A stretch of 64,000 nucleotides of DNA from Haloferax sulfurifontis ATCC BAA-897 (GTDB taxonomy: Archaea; Halobacteriota; Halobacteria; Halobacteriales; Haloferacaceae): the NCBI RefSeq assembly GCF_000337835.1, contig NZ_AOLM01000027.1, positions 124,001 to 188,000 on the forward strand. The letters are read 5' to 3'. The position numbers and the translations under genes are program-made. Shown here piece after piece: positions 1 through 8,708 of this stretch; positions within the stretch are counted from its first letter, which is position 1; each line of letters starts with the position of its first letter. The notes under the pieces are model-generated. The model searched no databases. It saw only the letters and a program-made list of their open reading frames with translations, and had not been told where the DNA came from.

Positions 1-972
1 CTCCGTGGATATCAGCTCGCCGGCCTCGACGGCCGCCCGAATCTCGGCGACCGCCTCCGGGTCCGTCTCGGGACCGTAGAGGAACCGACAGTTGCGCCCC
101 GTCACCGACTCGGCGTCGTAGCCCGTGAGCGTCTCGAACGCCTCGTTGAGATAGACGACGGGGTCGTCGGGTAGCGAGGGGTCGATGGCGGCGATGCCGA
201 CGTCGACGGCGTCGAGCACCCGGTCTTTCAGTTCGACTTCCGCCCGGAGCGTGTCGATTTCGGTGAGTTCCCGAACGATACAGACGTGTCCCCCGTCGTC
301 CATCTGCGTCAGCACGAGGCGTTCCGGAACCGGCTCGCCGCCCTTGGTGAGGCCGGTCGAAAAACCCCGCCACGACCCCTCGGCTTCGAGTTGCGGGAGG
401 ATTTCGTCGTGGAACCGCCGGGCCTCGTCGTCCGGGTAGAGGATGGCCCAGTGTTCGCCGATGAGTTCGGTCCGGTCGCGGTCGTAGAGCGCGGCGTACG
501 CCTCGTTGAGGTACTGGTAGACGCCGTCGCCGTCGATGATGCCGATTCCCTCCTCGGCCGATTCGATCGCGAGAAAGCCGCGTCGCATGTGCGTCTCGGC
601 CCAGTACTTCTCGACGAGGTTCGAGACCTTGTTCGCCAAGACGGGATACTCCTCGGGACCGCCCTTCTGGAGGTACTCGTCGACGCCGGCGGAGATGGCG
701 CGACTCGCGATCTCCTCGCTCCCCTTGCCGGTAAAGAGGACGAACGGGAGCTCGATGCCCCGCTCGCGCGCCGCCGTCAGGAGTTCGAGCCCGTCCATCC
801 CCGGCATGTCGTAGTCGCTGACGATACAGTCGTACTCCCCGCCGACGAGTTCGTCGAGCGCCGACCCGGGGTCGGTGTGCGTCGCCGTCTCGACGTCGTC
901 GAGTTCGCGTTCGAGAAAGGTCGCGGACAGCTCCACCATCGCCTCGTTATCGTCGACCAACAGGATTCGCAT
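1..972 (-). CDS. Response regulator with PAS and LOV-like PAS domains (C-terminus cut by window edge)
   Basis: The reverse-strand reading starts at ATG 972 and runs off the window. Residues 1-120 are a receiver domain: the acidic pair Asp7/Asp8, the phospho-acceptor Asp53 in SDYDMPGMDG, and the haloarchaeal FTGKGSEE and YLQKGG motifs. A PAS domain follows (about 130-230), then a second PAS containing GRNCRFLYG, which matches the flavin-cysteine region of LOV domains. Such proteins usually carry a histidine kinase or a Bat-type output domain further on, but that part lies outside the window. The divergent neighbour at 1224 is a two-HTH protein and may be its partner, which is inference only. 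Confidence 0.85.
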   Translation of the reverse strand, partial: MRILLVDDNEAMVELSATFLERELDDVETATHTDPGSALDELVGGEYDCIVSDYDMPGMDGLELLTAARERGIELPFVLFTGKGSEEIASRAISAGVDEYLQKGGPEEYPVLANKVSNLVEKYWAETHMRRGFLAIESAEEGIGIIDGDGVYQYLNEAYAALYDRDRTELIGEHWAILYPDDEARRFHDEILPQLEAEGSWRGFSTGLTKGGEPVPERLVLTQMDDGGHVCIVRELTEIDTLRAEVELKDRVLDAVDVGIAAIDPSLPDDPVVYLNEAFETLTGYDAESVTGRNCRFLYGPETDPEAVAEIRAAVEAGELISTE

Positions 973-1223
973 CGCACGTCGCTCCGCGCTGAACGGAGCG
1001 ATACCGTGGAGTGGAGACACGTCCATACGTCTGTAGCGTCGCTTCAAGGCATAAAAACAGCTCGGGCGTCGGTCATCTGCGACGACCGAGCGACCCGGAC
1101 GAGCCCAAGCCACTCGACTCGCTGTCGGAAGGCGAGCGAGCGGACGCCTGTATAGAATATATATTACTAGAGGACACCGACAGCAATAAACTATATGCGA
1201 TGTGACACAGTTGACATCAACAT

Positions 1224-2417
1224 ATGGAAGTGGCCAGGAACGTCCGAGAGCTCGCGGCGGTTCTCGAACAGGTTACGGAGACGACCGGAGCGGTCTGCGA
1301 GCTCGAGTTGGCGAGCGGGAGGGACTCGGCCGTTGACGGTGCCGTGGCTTCGGTCACCGTCGAGTACGACCTCTCGTCGGAGTGCGCGGTCGACCCGGAC
1401 CGGCTCTCCGTCTCGTCGCCGTCGGCGTCGGTCACAGATGGCCGGCTTCGGCTCGGACTCGACGTGGCGCTCGCACCCCCGGCGAGCGGCGACGCCGACC
1501 CGCAATCGGCGTCGGCCGGCCGCACCGCCGAGCGCGACTCCGGATCGACCAAGCCGACCGAACCGACCGAGCCGACGGTCGCCCGAGCCGACGGTTCCGG
1601 GACGCACGACGCGGCGGGTGGCGCCCCCGTCGGGGCCGGCGTGTCGCCACCGACGATGGAGTCCGCAATCTCGACGGGGAGCGACGGAACACCGAAGGGT
1701 GACCGACCTGCATCCGCGTCGAGGGGCGACGCCACCGAAGCCGAGACCGAGACGAGCGCGGACGCCAGCACGACGACGGAGCCGGCGGTGGACGCGGACG
1801 CAAAAGCGGACACGGATGCGGAGCCGGAGCCGGAGCGCGACGCGGTCCCGGCGCATCACGACCCGGTTCGGCTTCGGGAGGTCTACGAGACCTGCGAGAC
1901 GTTCAAGGAGATGACCGCCGCTCTCGGGGTCGACGTGACCTCGCAGACGGTCCGCAACCAGATGATTCGACGCGGGATTCACGAGCCGGAGTCCTACGGA
2001 CAGTCGACCGAGACGACGGCTTCGAGCGGGACAAGCGACGCGGGCGACGGGGCGCGGACACCGGAGCCGCGCGTCGCTGACGACGAGAGTTCGGCCGGGG
2101 CAGACCCGCCAGCCGAGGCGAGAGGCGAGGCGGCCGCCGACCCGACGGGGCCGGTTGACCTCCCGCCGCTTCCCGCGTCGGTGGCCTCGCTCGACTGCTC
2201 GACCGAAGACGTGTGTGCGGCCGTCGCGGGTGCGAAGACGCTGTACGAAGTCGAGCGCCGCCTCGGACTCGACCGCGCCGAGGTCCGCGACGTCCTGACT
2301 GCGCTCGACCTCCTCGACCTCGTCACCGGACGGATGGCCCGGCGCGACCGGTCGGCGGCGAGTCCCGCCGACGTTCGAACGCGAGTGCGCGCCGCGTTCG
2401 ACGGAGAGTCCGAGTGA
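1224..2417 (+). CDS. Two-HTH putative DNA-binding protein with long disordered linker
   Basis: 397 residues. Residues 1-85 form a compact N-terminal domain. Residues 86-210 are low-complexity and rich in Asp, Glu, Ser, Thr and Ala, so probably disordered. Residues 214-252 look like a helix-turn-helix (VRLREVYETCETFKEM then SQTVRNQMIRRG). A second disordered linker leads to another helical, HTH-like segment (about 325-372, YEVERRLGLDRAEVRDVLTAL). The AATAAACTATATG box about 30 bp before the ATG supports this start. The gene is divergent from the receiver-PAS gene. I do not recognise a named family; a transcriptional regulator is the most likely role. Confidence 0.75.
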   Translation: MEVARNVRELAAVLEQVTETTGAVCELELASGRDSAVDGAVASVTVEYDLSSECAVDPDRLSVSSPSASVTDGRLRLGLDVALAPPASGDADPQSASAGRTAERDSGSTKPTEPTEPTVARADGSGTHDAAGGAPVGAGVSPPTMESAISTGSDGTPKGDRPASASRGDATEAETETSADASTTTEPAVDADAKADTDAEPEPERDAVPAHHDPVRLREVYETCETFKEMTAALGVDVTSQTVRNQMIRRGIHEPESYGQSTETTASSGTSDAGDGARTPEPRVADDESSAGADPPAEARGEAAADPTGPVDLPPLPASVASLDCSTEDVCAAVAGAKTLYEVERRLGLDRAEVRDVLTALDLLDLVTGRMARRDRSAASPADVRTRVRAAFDGESE

Positions 2418-3386
2418 ACCTTCCAAGTGAACCGGCCGGACGACCACCGGCGCGGCGGGAGGAGCGTCTCGTCCGCGACGGCCGACGCCGGAAGCGACGC
2501 CGAACTACCCCGAAAGACGACCGAATACCTCTGCTCGCAGAGTATGGCTGATATTTGATAGTTCTCGCTGTGCGGCCGTGACGCGCTCCGCAACTCGGCC
2601 GGAAGCGCGGTCACCGGCGTCAGTGAGTGCGCCCGAGAGGCACATTCAGTCGGGCTGACCAGCACGTTCGACACCCGGCCGCGTGCCGTCCGGAACCCAC
2701 GAGCACGCGGTGCGGATACGGCTCGAACGGCACACGGCTCGAACGGCACGAAACCGGACACTGGCAGACGTTTCGCGTTGACCCATTCGGCCGCCGAGAA
2801 CGTCCATCTCTCGTCGCTGTTCCCGAGGTCGTCGCAGAACGTCTCCCGTCCGTATTCGCCGGCCTCGGCGGCCGAGTGGTGAGTTCTGAGAACGAACTCC
2901 TGCATCGGTGACCGCCCGACCACGAAGCGGGACCCCGCACGCGACGCCGGACGCCTCTTCGGGAAACTCTCGGGTGAGCGCCGGTGTGTCTCCGTCCATC
3001 CGATTCAGCCGGGTCGGCGACCCTCTCTTCGAGGTTTTACATTCAGATGATAGTTTTATTGACCTATCGCGTTAGTAATACTTTTCGGGACGCGGCTTCC
3101 GACCGAGTATTGTGTTTTCGCGCACAGCGCCACGGACAGTTTTCACAGCCTCACTATTCACAGCCTCACTATAACGTAGGTACTAGCGTTATACTCTATC
3201 CGCGACACTCCCCCTAGTGCGTTGCTCTGCTTGGGGTCGGACGCGATGCGGCGCGGGGACTGATCGAGCGCCAACTGACAGAACTGCCCGCCGACGCCCA
3301 CGTAGTCGCGGGTTCGCGGGGAAGACGCACGGACTCGCGGGAGTCTGTGTCGAATCTTTATCCGTGTGGGCGTCTAGCAGGGAGGT
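2418..3386. other. Gene-poor interval of about 970 bp with short tandem duplications
   Basis: No open frame here has haloarchaeal protein composition. Two exact tandem duplications are visible: a 16-bp unit (ACGGCTCGAACGGCAC) at 2718-2749 and a 15-bp unit (TTCACAGCCTCACTA) at 3142-3171. The 3040-3200 part is AT-richer than its surroundings. The last 35 bp hold the promoter of the next gene (CTTTATCC near 3356). A short frame near 3245-3310 reads like a haloarchaeal protein fragment but has no start. Confidence 0.5.
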
Positions 3387-3992
3387 ATGAACGGCCCGGA
3401 CACCGCGGACGAAACGAGCTTCTATTTCGACTACGAGCTACAGGTCGATGCAACCCGCGACGCCGTAGCGAAGCTCGCTCGTGAGGTCCTCCAGTACGAG
3501 TGGGCCGACTACCTCCGCGCGTCGCCGCCGGCGGGCGCACACGCGTGGCACGCCCTCGACTCGGGGCGACCGTGGGGCCGCGTCACCCCCGCGGCGTGGG
3601 AGCGCGGCCGCGACAGCGGCTACGACCTCCACTTCGAGCACTACCCGACGCCGCGCGCCCTCCAGCGCGGGCAGTTCCGGCTCGAACTCCACCTCGAAGA
3701 CGGCGTCCACGGCGACGCCGACTTCTCCGGCGACTCGCCGTACGCGGCGCTCCGCGAGCGGCTCGTCGCGGCGCTCGACGAGCTGCGCGACGAACACGAC
3801 GACCTCCCGGCCGGCAAGTTCGGCACCGGGCGGACGCTCTGGCGGGTCGACTCCCGCTTCCTCGCGGGCGACACCGTCGCCTACTACGAGGCGCTCCGCG
3901 AGGCGCTGTCGGCGCACGACCCGTTCGTCGACGCCGTGGCGGCCGTTCTCGACGACGAACTGCCCGACGCCGACCCGTTCGAGCGCGACTGA
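3387..3992 (+). CDS. Conserved haloarchaeal hypothetical protein, 201 aa
   Basis: An acidic soluble protein without signal peptide or membrane segment. It is rich in aromatic residues (FYFDYELQV, YEWADYL, HAWHAL, YDLHFEHYP), suggesting a compact alpha/beta fold. Family not recognised. The ATG is preceded directly by GGGAGGT, and a TATA-like CTTTATCC lies about 29 bp upstream, so the transcript is probably nearly leaderless. Composition and codon use match the surrounding core genes. It stands alone, with spacers of more than 200 bp on both sides. Confidence 0.7.
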   Translation: MNGPDTADETSFYFDYELQVDATRDAVAKLAREVLQYEWADYLRASPPAGAHAWHALDSGRPWGRVTPAAWERGRDSGYDLHFEHYPTPRALQRGQFRLELHLEDGVHGDADFSGDSPYAALRERLVAALDELRDEHDDLPAGKFGTGRTLWRVDSRFLAGDTVAYYEALREALSAHDPFVDAVAAVLDDELPDADPFERD

Positions 3993-4216
3993 CGCGCCGG
4001 GGCGACCGCAGACTCGCGGGCCGCGTCGAATCACGCGAGTACCGACCGAGAGTGGTGCCGCACCCGAGAGGGGCGCGTCCGGTTCCCCCGACTGCTGTCT
4101 TTAGGACGCGCGGGTCCGTCAGAGCGACACCGACCGGTGTGAAGGCAACCACAACAGAAAGTGCACAATCCACCCGACAATACCACTATATAGTCACATT
4201 TGAACGATAATTCTCG

Positions 4217-4462
4217 ATGACTGCGAAAGAATTATACTCGATACCGCCCGTTAGTGAAACGATGGCACAAGCAATCGAGGTCGCCCCGCACGTAATCACG
4301 GAGGGGTCGACCATCCGGCATTCGACGCTGTGTACGGAACAGACGGTGGTGGAGATCGAAGACGAGACCGTCCGGACGACGTACGACGACGAGGAGTTCG
4401 TCTACCCGCGCGAACAGCTCGCGGTCGACCTCTCGGTCGGTCGGTTCGAAGTCGTCTCCTGA
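4217..4462 (+). CDS. Small conserved protein, 81 aa
   Basis: A small acidic protein with alternating hydrophobic strands (TVVEIEDETVRTTYDDEEFVYPREQLAVDL), probably a mini beta-barrel; function unknown. An ATG at 4262 would give a 66-residue form. A clear TATATA at 4187-4192 lies 28 bp before 4217, which supports the longer leaderless form. It has no operon partner. Confidence 0.6.
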   Translation: MTAKELYSIPPVSETMAQAIEVAPHVITEGSTIRHSTLCTEQTVVEIEDETVRTTYDDEEFVYPREQLAVDLSVGRFEVVS

Positions 4463-4681
4463 CCCCGCTTCGGGACGGCGCGGGCCGCCGTCTCGGTTTT
4501 CGTCGTCGCTCACGGTTCCCGTACTCGGGTCTTCCCGGCCCGCTCGCGGTCCCCGTTTTCGTCGCGCTCGACGGGTTCGCTTCTCGCCGGACGCTCCGCG
4601 AGCGCCCGCGCCGACACGCGTCTGAAACGCGGACAGTTCGACTGCCAGTACTATTTTTATCGCCCACGGAAATCTCCGGGC

Positions 4682-5527
4682 GTGTCCTCCGCAGACCCTC
4701 CGCGCTCGCCGGGTACGCTCGCCGTGAGCGCCAAAGAGACCGGCCAGTCGCTGTACGAACGGGCGTACAACACCCTGCTGACGGGGGTGGCGATTATGAT
4801 TCCCATCGTCATCACACTGTACGTCCTGCGCGTCGGCATCGACTTCGTCAGAAACGCCCTCGAACCGTTCATCGAACTCCTGCGCTGGGCGGGCGTCATC
4901 AGCCGCTTCGAGAGCGTCGAGTTCATCAGCCTCCTCATCGACCTCGGCGTCTACTCGTTCGTCGTCGACTTCTTCACCGAGTTGGTGGCGCTACTCGTCC
5001 TCTTCGGCATCGTCGCGGTCGTGGGGACCGTCGGCCGCAACCAGTACGGCGAGAAAATCATCGGCGCGTTCGACCTCGTGATTTCGTCGATTCCGGGCGT
5101 CGGGACGGTGTACAAGAGCTTCCGCCGCATGGGCGACGTGGTCCTCGACGAGGGGGCCGACGAGTTCCAGGACGTGAAACTCGTCCAGTGTTTCGACGAC
5201 GACGTGTACGTACTGGGCTTCCAGACGGGGGGTTCGCCCGCGACCATCGAGCAGTCGACCGGCCACGGCGAGATGGTCTCGATGTTCCTCCCGCTCGCGC
5301 CGAACCCCGTCACCGGCGGCCTGCTCACCTACATCCCCGCCGACGACGTGTACGACATCGACATGACCGTCGAGGAGGGCGTCCGGAGCATCCTCACGAG
5401 CGGCGTCGCCACCGACGAGGACTCGGACGCGCTGGGCGTGAACATGTCCGAACTCCGCGGCACCGAGCGGTTACAGGACATCCGCGAATCGATGATTACG
5501 ACCGACCAGAAGCGGGACGACGACTGA
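4682..5527 (+). CDS. DUF502 family membrane protein
   Basis: 281 residues from a GTG start. An N-terminal amphipathic segment is followed by two membrane segments (about 35-58 and 85-115) and a soluble C-terminal half with IPGVGTVYKSFRRM and LPLAPNPVTGG, both typical of the DUF502 (COG2928) family. The molecular role is unknown; the family is widespread in bacteria and haloarchaea. The C-terminal tail after about residue 245 is charged. Monocistronic, with no signs of transfer. Confidence 0.85.
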   Translation: MSSADPPRSPGTLAVSAKETGQSLYERAYNTLLTGVAIMIPIVITLYVLRVGIDFVRNALEPFIELLRWAGVISRFESVEFISLLIDLGVYSFVVDFFTELVALLVLFGIVAVVGTVGRNQYGEKIIGAFDLVISSIPGVGTVYKSFRRMGDVVLDEGADEFQDVKLVQCFDDDVYVLGFQTGGSPATIEQSTGHGEMVSMFLPLAPNPVTGGLLTYIPADDVYDIDMTVEEGVRSILTSGVATDEDSDALGVNMSELRGTERLQDIRESMITTDQKRDDD

Positions 5528-5581
5528 TCGCAGAGGAGTCGAACGGGGCGCGTCGCGTTTTCGAGGCCGTTCCCCGGCGGC

Positions 5582-5812
5582 TTACCGGCCGCTTCCCCCG
5601 AACTCGCTCGACAGGATACCGGGGAGGTCGGTCAGCCAACTGACGACCGCGCAGACGACCATCACGCCGACCGCGGCCATGTAGCCCCAGACGGTGACCG
5701 CGTCGAGCACGAAGTCGATAGCGACGAATCCCGAGAGGATGACGGCACCGCTGACGGCCGCCGCGACGACCACGACCAGCGCGCCGTACGCCCGTGTCGG
5801 ATTGTCTACCAT
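5582..5812 (-). CDS. Small two-helix membrane protein, 76 aa
   Basis: From ATG 5812 the product has two hydrophobic helices (ALVVVVAAAVSGAVILSGFVAI and VWGYMAAVGVMVVCAVVSWL) and a short polar tail. An in-frame start 63 bp further upstream would add VHVYVTASTLSD, which looks like leader rather than protein, so the later ATG is preferred. Function unknown. Convergent with the DUF502 gene. Confidence 0.6.
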   Translation of the reverse strand: MVDNPTRAYGALVVVVAAAVSGAVILSGFVAIDFVLDAVTVWGYMAAVGVMVVCAVVSWLTDLPGILSSEFGGSGR

Positions 5813-6238
5813 ATCTGAGAGTGTAGATGCAGTAACATAAACGTGAACAACGCCCTCCAGCGACGAGAGCGACACCGGCCGTCCGACGACGACTCAACGG
5901 ATTCCGCGCGGGAAAAGCGCGCGCTCGCGGGCGACTTCGGAGACCAGAATGTGGTCAGAAGCCTCGGTAGTGGTGGTGGGTCTACGGAAGGAACACCGAG
6001 ACTTAATTATCCTGACCAGATGGTTATCTGTTAGGTGAGCCTAAATACGTATCGGAAATTATGGATATTCGCCGTTCACGCCGCCACGAGCGCCTACGAC
6101 GACCTTCCAGTCGCGGCGACGCGCGCCGAATCCGGATACCGCGTCCGGACCGAGCGCACCGCGAGCGTCGGAACTCCGGGACCGACACGACCTGCGCCGA
6201 CCGAGGTGTTTTTTATTGACACGTCCGATACCGGAGGT
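5813..6238. other. 426-bp intergenic region containing an iron-type operator
   Basis: It lies between divergently oriented genes. It contains the palindrome at 6030-6045 (separate entry) just downstream of an AT-rich CTTAATTATCC box, which looks like a promoter driving rightward. The next 190 bp hold only an Arg-rich frame (ATG 6061 to TGA 6219) that is unlike a haloarchaeal protein. The PRC-barrel gene appears to have its own box (TTTTTTATTGAC, about 6208-6219). Confidence 0.5.
6030..6045. promoter_or_regulatory. Palindromic DtxR/IdeR-like operator (candidate iron box)
   Basis: GTTAGGTGAGCCTAAA has the TTAGG...CCTAA inverted half-sites of DtxR/IdeR/SirR-type iron repressors. It matches the palindrome before the binding-protein gene at 35290 in 14 of 16 positions when that site is read on the other strand. 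It lies 194 bp before the PRC-barrel start and 218 bp before the leftward small gene, so its target is unclear. Confidence 0.55.
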
Positions 6239-6511
6239 ATGGTCCCCCAGTCACCGACGGGCATCGAACCGATTCCGAGCATCGAAGGCCGCCCCGTGTA
6301 CACCGCCTCGGGCGAGCGATTGGGCGAGGCCGTCGACCTCTGTGTCGACCTCGACGACGACCGCGTGACCGCGCTTCTCGTCTCCGTCGAAGACCCGCCG
6401 GAGGAGTTGGAGGTCGGTCCGCGCGGCGTCCGGGTTCCGTTCGAGTCCGTGCGCGGGATGGCCGACATCGTCGTCTTGGCGGGCGACCCGGCGCTCGGGG
6501 CCGCCGACTGA
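6239..6511 (+). CDS. PRC-barrel domain protein
   Basis: 90 residues with the pattern of a PRC-barrel: GRPVYTASGERLGEAVDLCVDLDDDRVTALLV then an RVPFESVRGMADIVVL strand. Family members act in RNA processing or as small adaptor modules. A GTG at 6035 would add 68 residues but lies inside the candidate operator, and the ATG at 6239 has a TATA-like TTTTTTATTGAC about 25 bp upstream, so the short form is preferred. A second PRC-barrel protein is encoded at 60854-61099. Confidence 0.8.
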   Translation: MVPQSPTGIEPIPSIEGRPVYTASGERLGEAVDLCVDLDDDRVTALLVSVEDPPEELEVGPRGVRVPFESVRGMADIVVLAGDPALGAAD

Positions 6512-6786
6512 CCGCGGCGGCTCCGCGTTCGACCGACCGCGCCGCTAGGCATACGTTGATATAGTCCGGCCAACGACTGTACGGCGGGCAGTCGCGTTGG
6601 TCAGGATGTGGACAGCACGATTGCCCAGTTACGGCGACCCGTCCCGCCTGCTCGCCTCTGACAGGCGGTCGGCGCCCGCCCGTCCGAACGCGGGTTGTGA
6701 GCCTCGCAACCCGCACCGACGGGAAACTCGTCGTCGGTGAACTACTGTGTAGATACGTTGATACGAGTGGATAGAGTAAGCGAGTT

Positions 6787-7146
6787 GTGAGTTTCTACGA
6801 GTCGATTCACCAGTTCGTCGGCGAGCGCGAGACGCTCCGGTCGGTCAGCCACTACGAGGAGATGACGGTGCTCCTGACCGAGACGCGACTCGTCCAGATT
6901 CGACACGACGGCGCGCAGGCGACCCCCGACGAAGTGCGAGCGGTGCGGACGATACAGCTCAACCGGCCCGTCTTCGCCGACTGCTCCGTCGAACTCGAAT
7001 CGGACCGGACGGTCGTCGGCTTCCGCGACGGCACCGGCGAGACGGTCCGGATGGTCGCGTTGCCCGCCCGCGACTTCGAGTTCGCGGCGACGCTGTCGGC
7101 CGTCGTCGGCGACGCGGAAGTCGACGCTCCGTTCGCCGGGGAGTGA
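6787..7146 (+). CDS. Conserved hypothetical protein, 119 aa
   Basis: GTG start. A soluble protein of alternating strands (MTVLLTETRLVQIRHDG, TIQLNRPVFADCSVELESDRTVVGF), reminiscent of a PH-like or small beta-sandwich fold, but no family is recognised. The gap to the next gene (7204) is 57 bp, so co-transcription is possible. Composition is normal for the genome. Confidence 0.6.
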   Translation: MSFYESIHQFVGERETLRSVSHYEEMTVLLTETRLVQIRHDGAQATPDEVRAVRTIQLNRPVFADCSVELESDRTVVGFRDGTGETVRMVALPARDFEFAATLSAVVGDAEVDAPFAGE

Positions 7147-7203
7147 CCCGAGCGACCGCGGCGGGGGCGGCCGCGAGCCCGAGGGGGCGACGCGTCCGAC
7201 ATC

Positions 7204-8628
7204 GTGACAATCTATTTACTCGATACCGACGAACGGTCGAGTGACGTGGAACACACCGGTCGCTGTGCCTACGAGCACGTCTTCGACGCCGCCGACGAGA
7301 CGGGCGCCGACGAGTCGCCGTCGGTGTGGCGGTGTCCGCACCCCGCGAGCGACGGCGCCGACCGCTGTCTGTTCCATCGCCCCGTCGAGGAAACGCGGCC
7401 CGCGGCCGTCACCGAGGCGCTCCGCGAGGCGGTCGAAGACGACGCGCGGCCCTCGGCGTTCGTCGGTGGGGCGTTCGAGCGCATCGACCTCGCGGGGGTA
7501 ACGCCCGCGTCCGACGCGTCGCTGGACCTCCGCGGCGCGATGGTGAAAGCGGACATCGACCTCCGCGACGCGACGCTCGACGGCGCGCTCCGCCTCGACC
7601 GCGTCTCGGTCGGCGGCGCGGTGTGCATGCAACGTCTCGACGCGTCCGAGGCGGTCAGCTGTCGCCACCTGCAGGCCGGCGACCGCTGGGTGCTCTGCGA
7701 GGCGCGCTTCGGCGCGCGCTTCGACGCGACGGGCTTCAGCGCCGAGACGGTCGTGGCGACTGCGGCGCGCTTCGAGGGCGGGGCGACGTTCAGGAAGGGC
7801 GTCGTCGACGACGACGTGTCCGTCGCGGAGGCGTACTTCGGCGGGCCGGCGTGGTTCTCCCACACCCGACTGGACGGCCGCCTCGACCTCGGGAGCGCCA
7901 CGTGCGACCATCGGCTCTCGCTGGCGCACTGTCGCGTCCGCGGGGACGTCGTCGCCGCGGCGGCGACCGTCGACGACGGCCTCTCGCTCGAACACCTGAC
8001 GGTCGACGGCGGCGTCGACGCGACCCGACTCACGGTCGACGGCGGCATCGACGCGACGACCGCCGCCTTCGGCGACCGGGTCGACTGCACGGGACTCACC
8101 GCCCGCGGCGGGACCGTCGACTTCACCCACAGCGCGTTCGACGGCCCGGTCTACTTCGACAACGCGACGGTCGAGGGCCGGGCGCTCCGCTTCCGGAGCG
8201 CGCGGTTCGAGTCGGGGCCGGCGTCGTTCGTCCGCGCGACCGTCGACGGGGGGCTCGACCTCTCCGACGTGGTCTGTTCGGCCGAGTCGCCCGTCCGGTT
8301 GGTCGAAGCCGTCGTCGAAGAAAGCGTCGTCTGCGACCACGCGCGCTTCGGCGACGAGCTGTTCTGTTCGGGAGTCCGCGTCGCCCGCGACGTGGACCTC
8401 TCGGACTGCACCGTCGGAACGCTCACCTTCGGCGTCGAAATCGGCGGGCGGCTGGATTTCGCGTACGCGCACGTGACGGACGCCGCGGCGTTCGGCGACA
8501 CCGTCGTCCACGGTCCCGCTCGGTTCACCAGCGCGCGGTTCGACGCGGACCCGACGCTCACCGAGGCGACCCTCGACGACACGGTCGCGGCCTACGACGT
8601 GACCGTCGAGCGCGCCGGCGGCCCGTGA
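7204..8628 (+). CDS. Pentapeptide-like repeat protein with N-terminal Cys/His cluster
   Basis: 474 residues, GTG start. Residues 19-60 contain a Cys/His set (C19, then WRCPHPASDGADRCLFH) that could bind zinc. From about residue 100 to the end the chain is built of loose repeats of about 20 residues with A/V-x-F/L-x-x patterns (LDLRGAMVKADIDLRDATL, ARFDATGFSAETVVATAARF), as expected for a right-handed quadrilateral beta-helix of the pentapeptide family. No signal peptide or membrane segment is present, so it is cytoplasmic. The role is unknown; such helices often act as protein-interaction surfaces. Confidence 0.7.
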   Translation: MTIYLLDTDERSSDVEHTGRCAYEHVFDAADETGADESPSVWRCPHPASDGADRCLFHRPVEETRPAAVTEALREAVEDDARPSAFVGGAFERIDLAGVTPASDASLDLRGAMVKADIDLRDATLDGALRLDRVSVGGAVCMQRLDASEAVSCRHLQAGDRWVLCEARFGARFDATGFSAETVVATAARFEGGATFRKGVVDDDVSVAEAYFGGPAWFSHTRLDGRLDLGSATCDHRLSLAHCRVRGDVVAAAATVDDGLSLEHLTVDGGVDATRLTVDGGIDATTAAFGDRVDCTGLTARGGTVDFTHSAFDGPVYFDNATVEGRALRFRSARFESGPASFVRATVDGGLDLSDVVCSAESPVRLVEAVVEESVVCDHARFGDELFCSGVRVARDVDLSDCTVGTLTFGVEIGGRLDFAYAHVTDAAAFGDTVVHGPARFTSARFDADPTLTEATLDDTVAAYDVTVERAGGP

Positions 8629-8708
8629 CGCGGCGTCGGGTCGGCCGCCGGCGGCGGGACGAAGCCCGCGGCGAACATTATATGTCGCGCGGGGGAATGG
8701 TCTGAGGT

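Noticed and set aside
286-1155. Long rightward frame opposite the receiver-PAS gene
   Set aside because: It is the complementary reading of a well-supported gene; its composition follows from GC-rich codons, with no recognisable domain.
1994-2923. Leftward frame beginning MVGRSPMQEFVLRTHHSAAE
   Set aside because: The first 60 residues look protein-like, but the frame then runs antisense through the two-HTH gene and is not acidic. A decayed gene near 2600-2905 cannot be excluded.
3242-3380. Frame reading RDAARGLIERQLTELPADAHVV
   Set aside because: It looks like a fragment of a haloarchaeal protein but has no start and soon becomes noncoding; too short to call.
6061-6219. Arg-rich 52-codon frame after the iron-type operator
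   Set aside because: Composition is opposite to the acidic haloarchaeal norm; most likely noncoding.
6035-6238. Upstream GTG extension of the PRC-barrel gene
   Set aside because: The GTG lies in the candidate operator, and the ATG at 6239 has its own promoter box.
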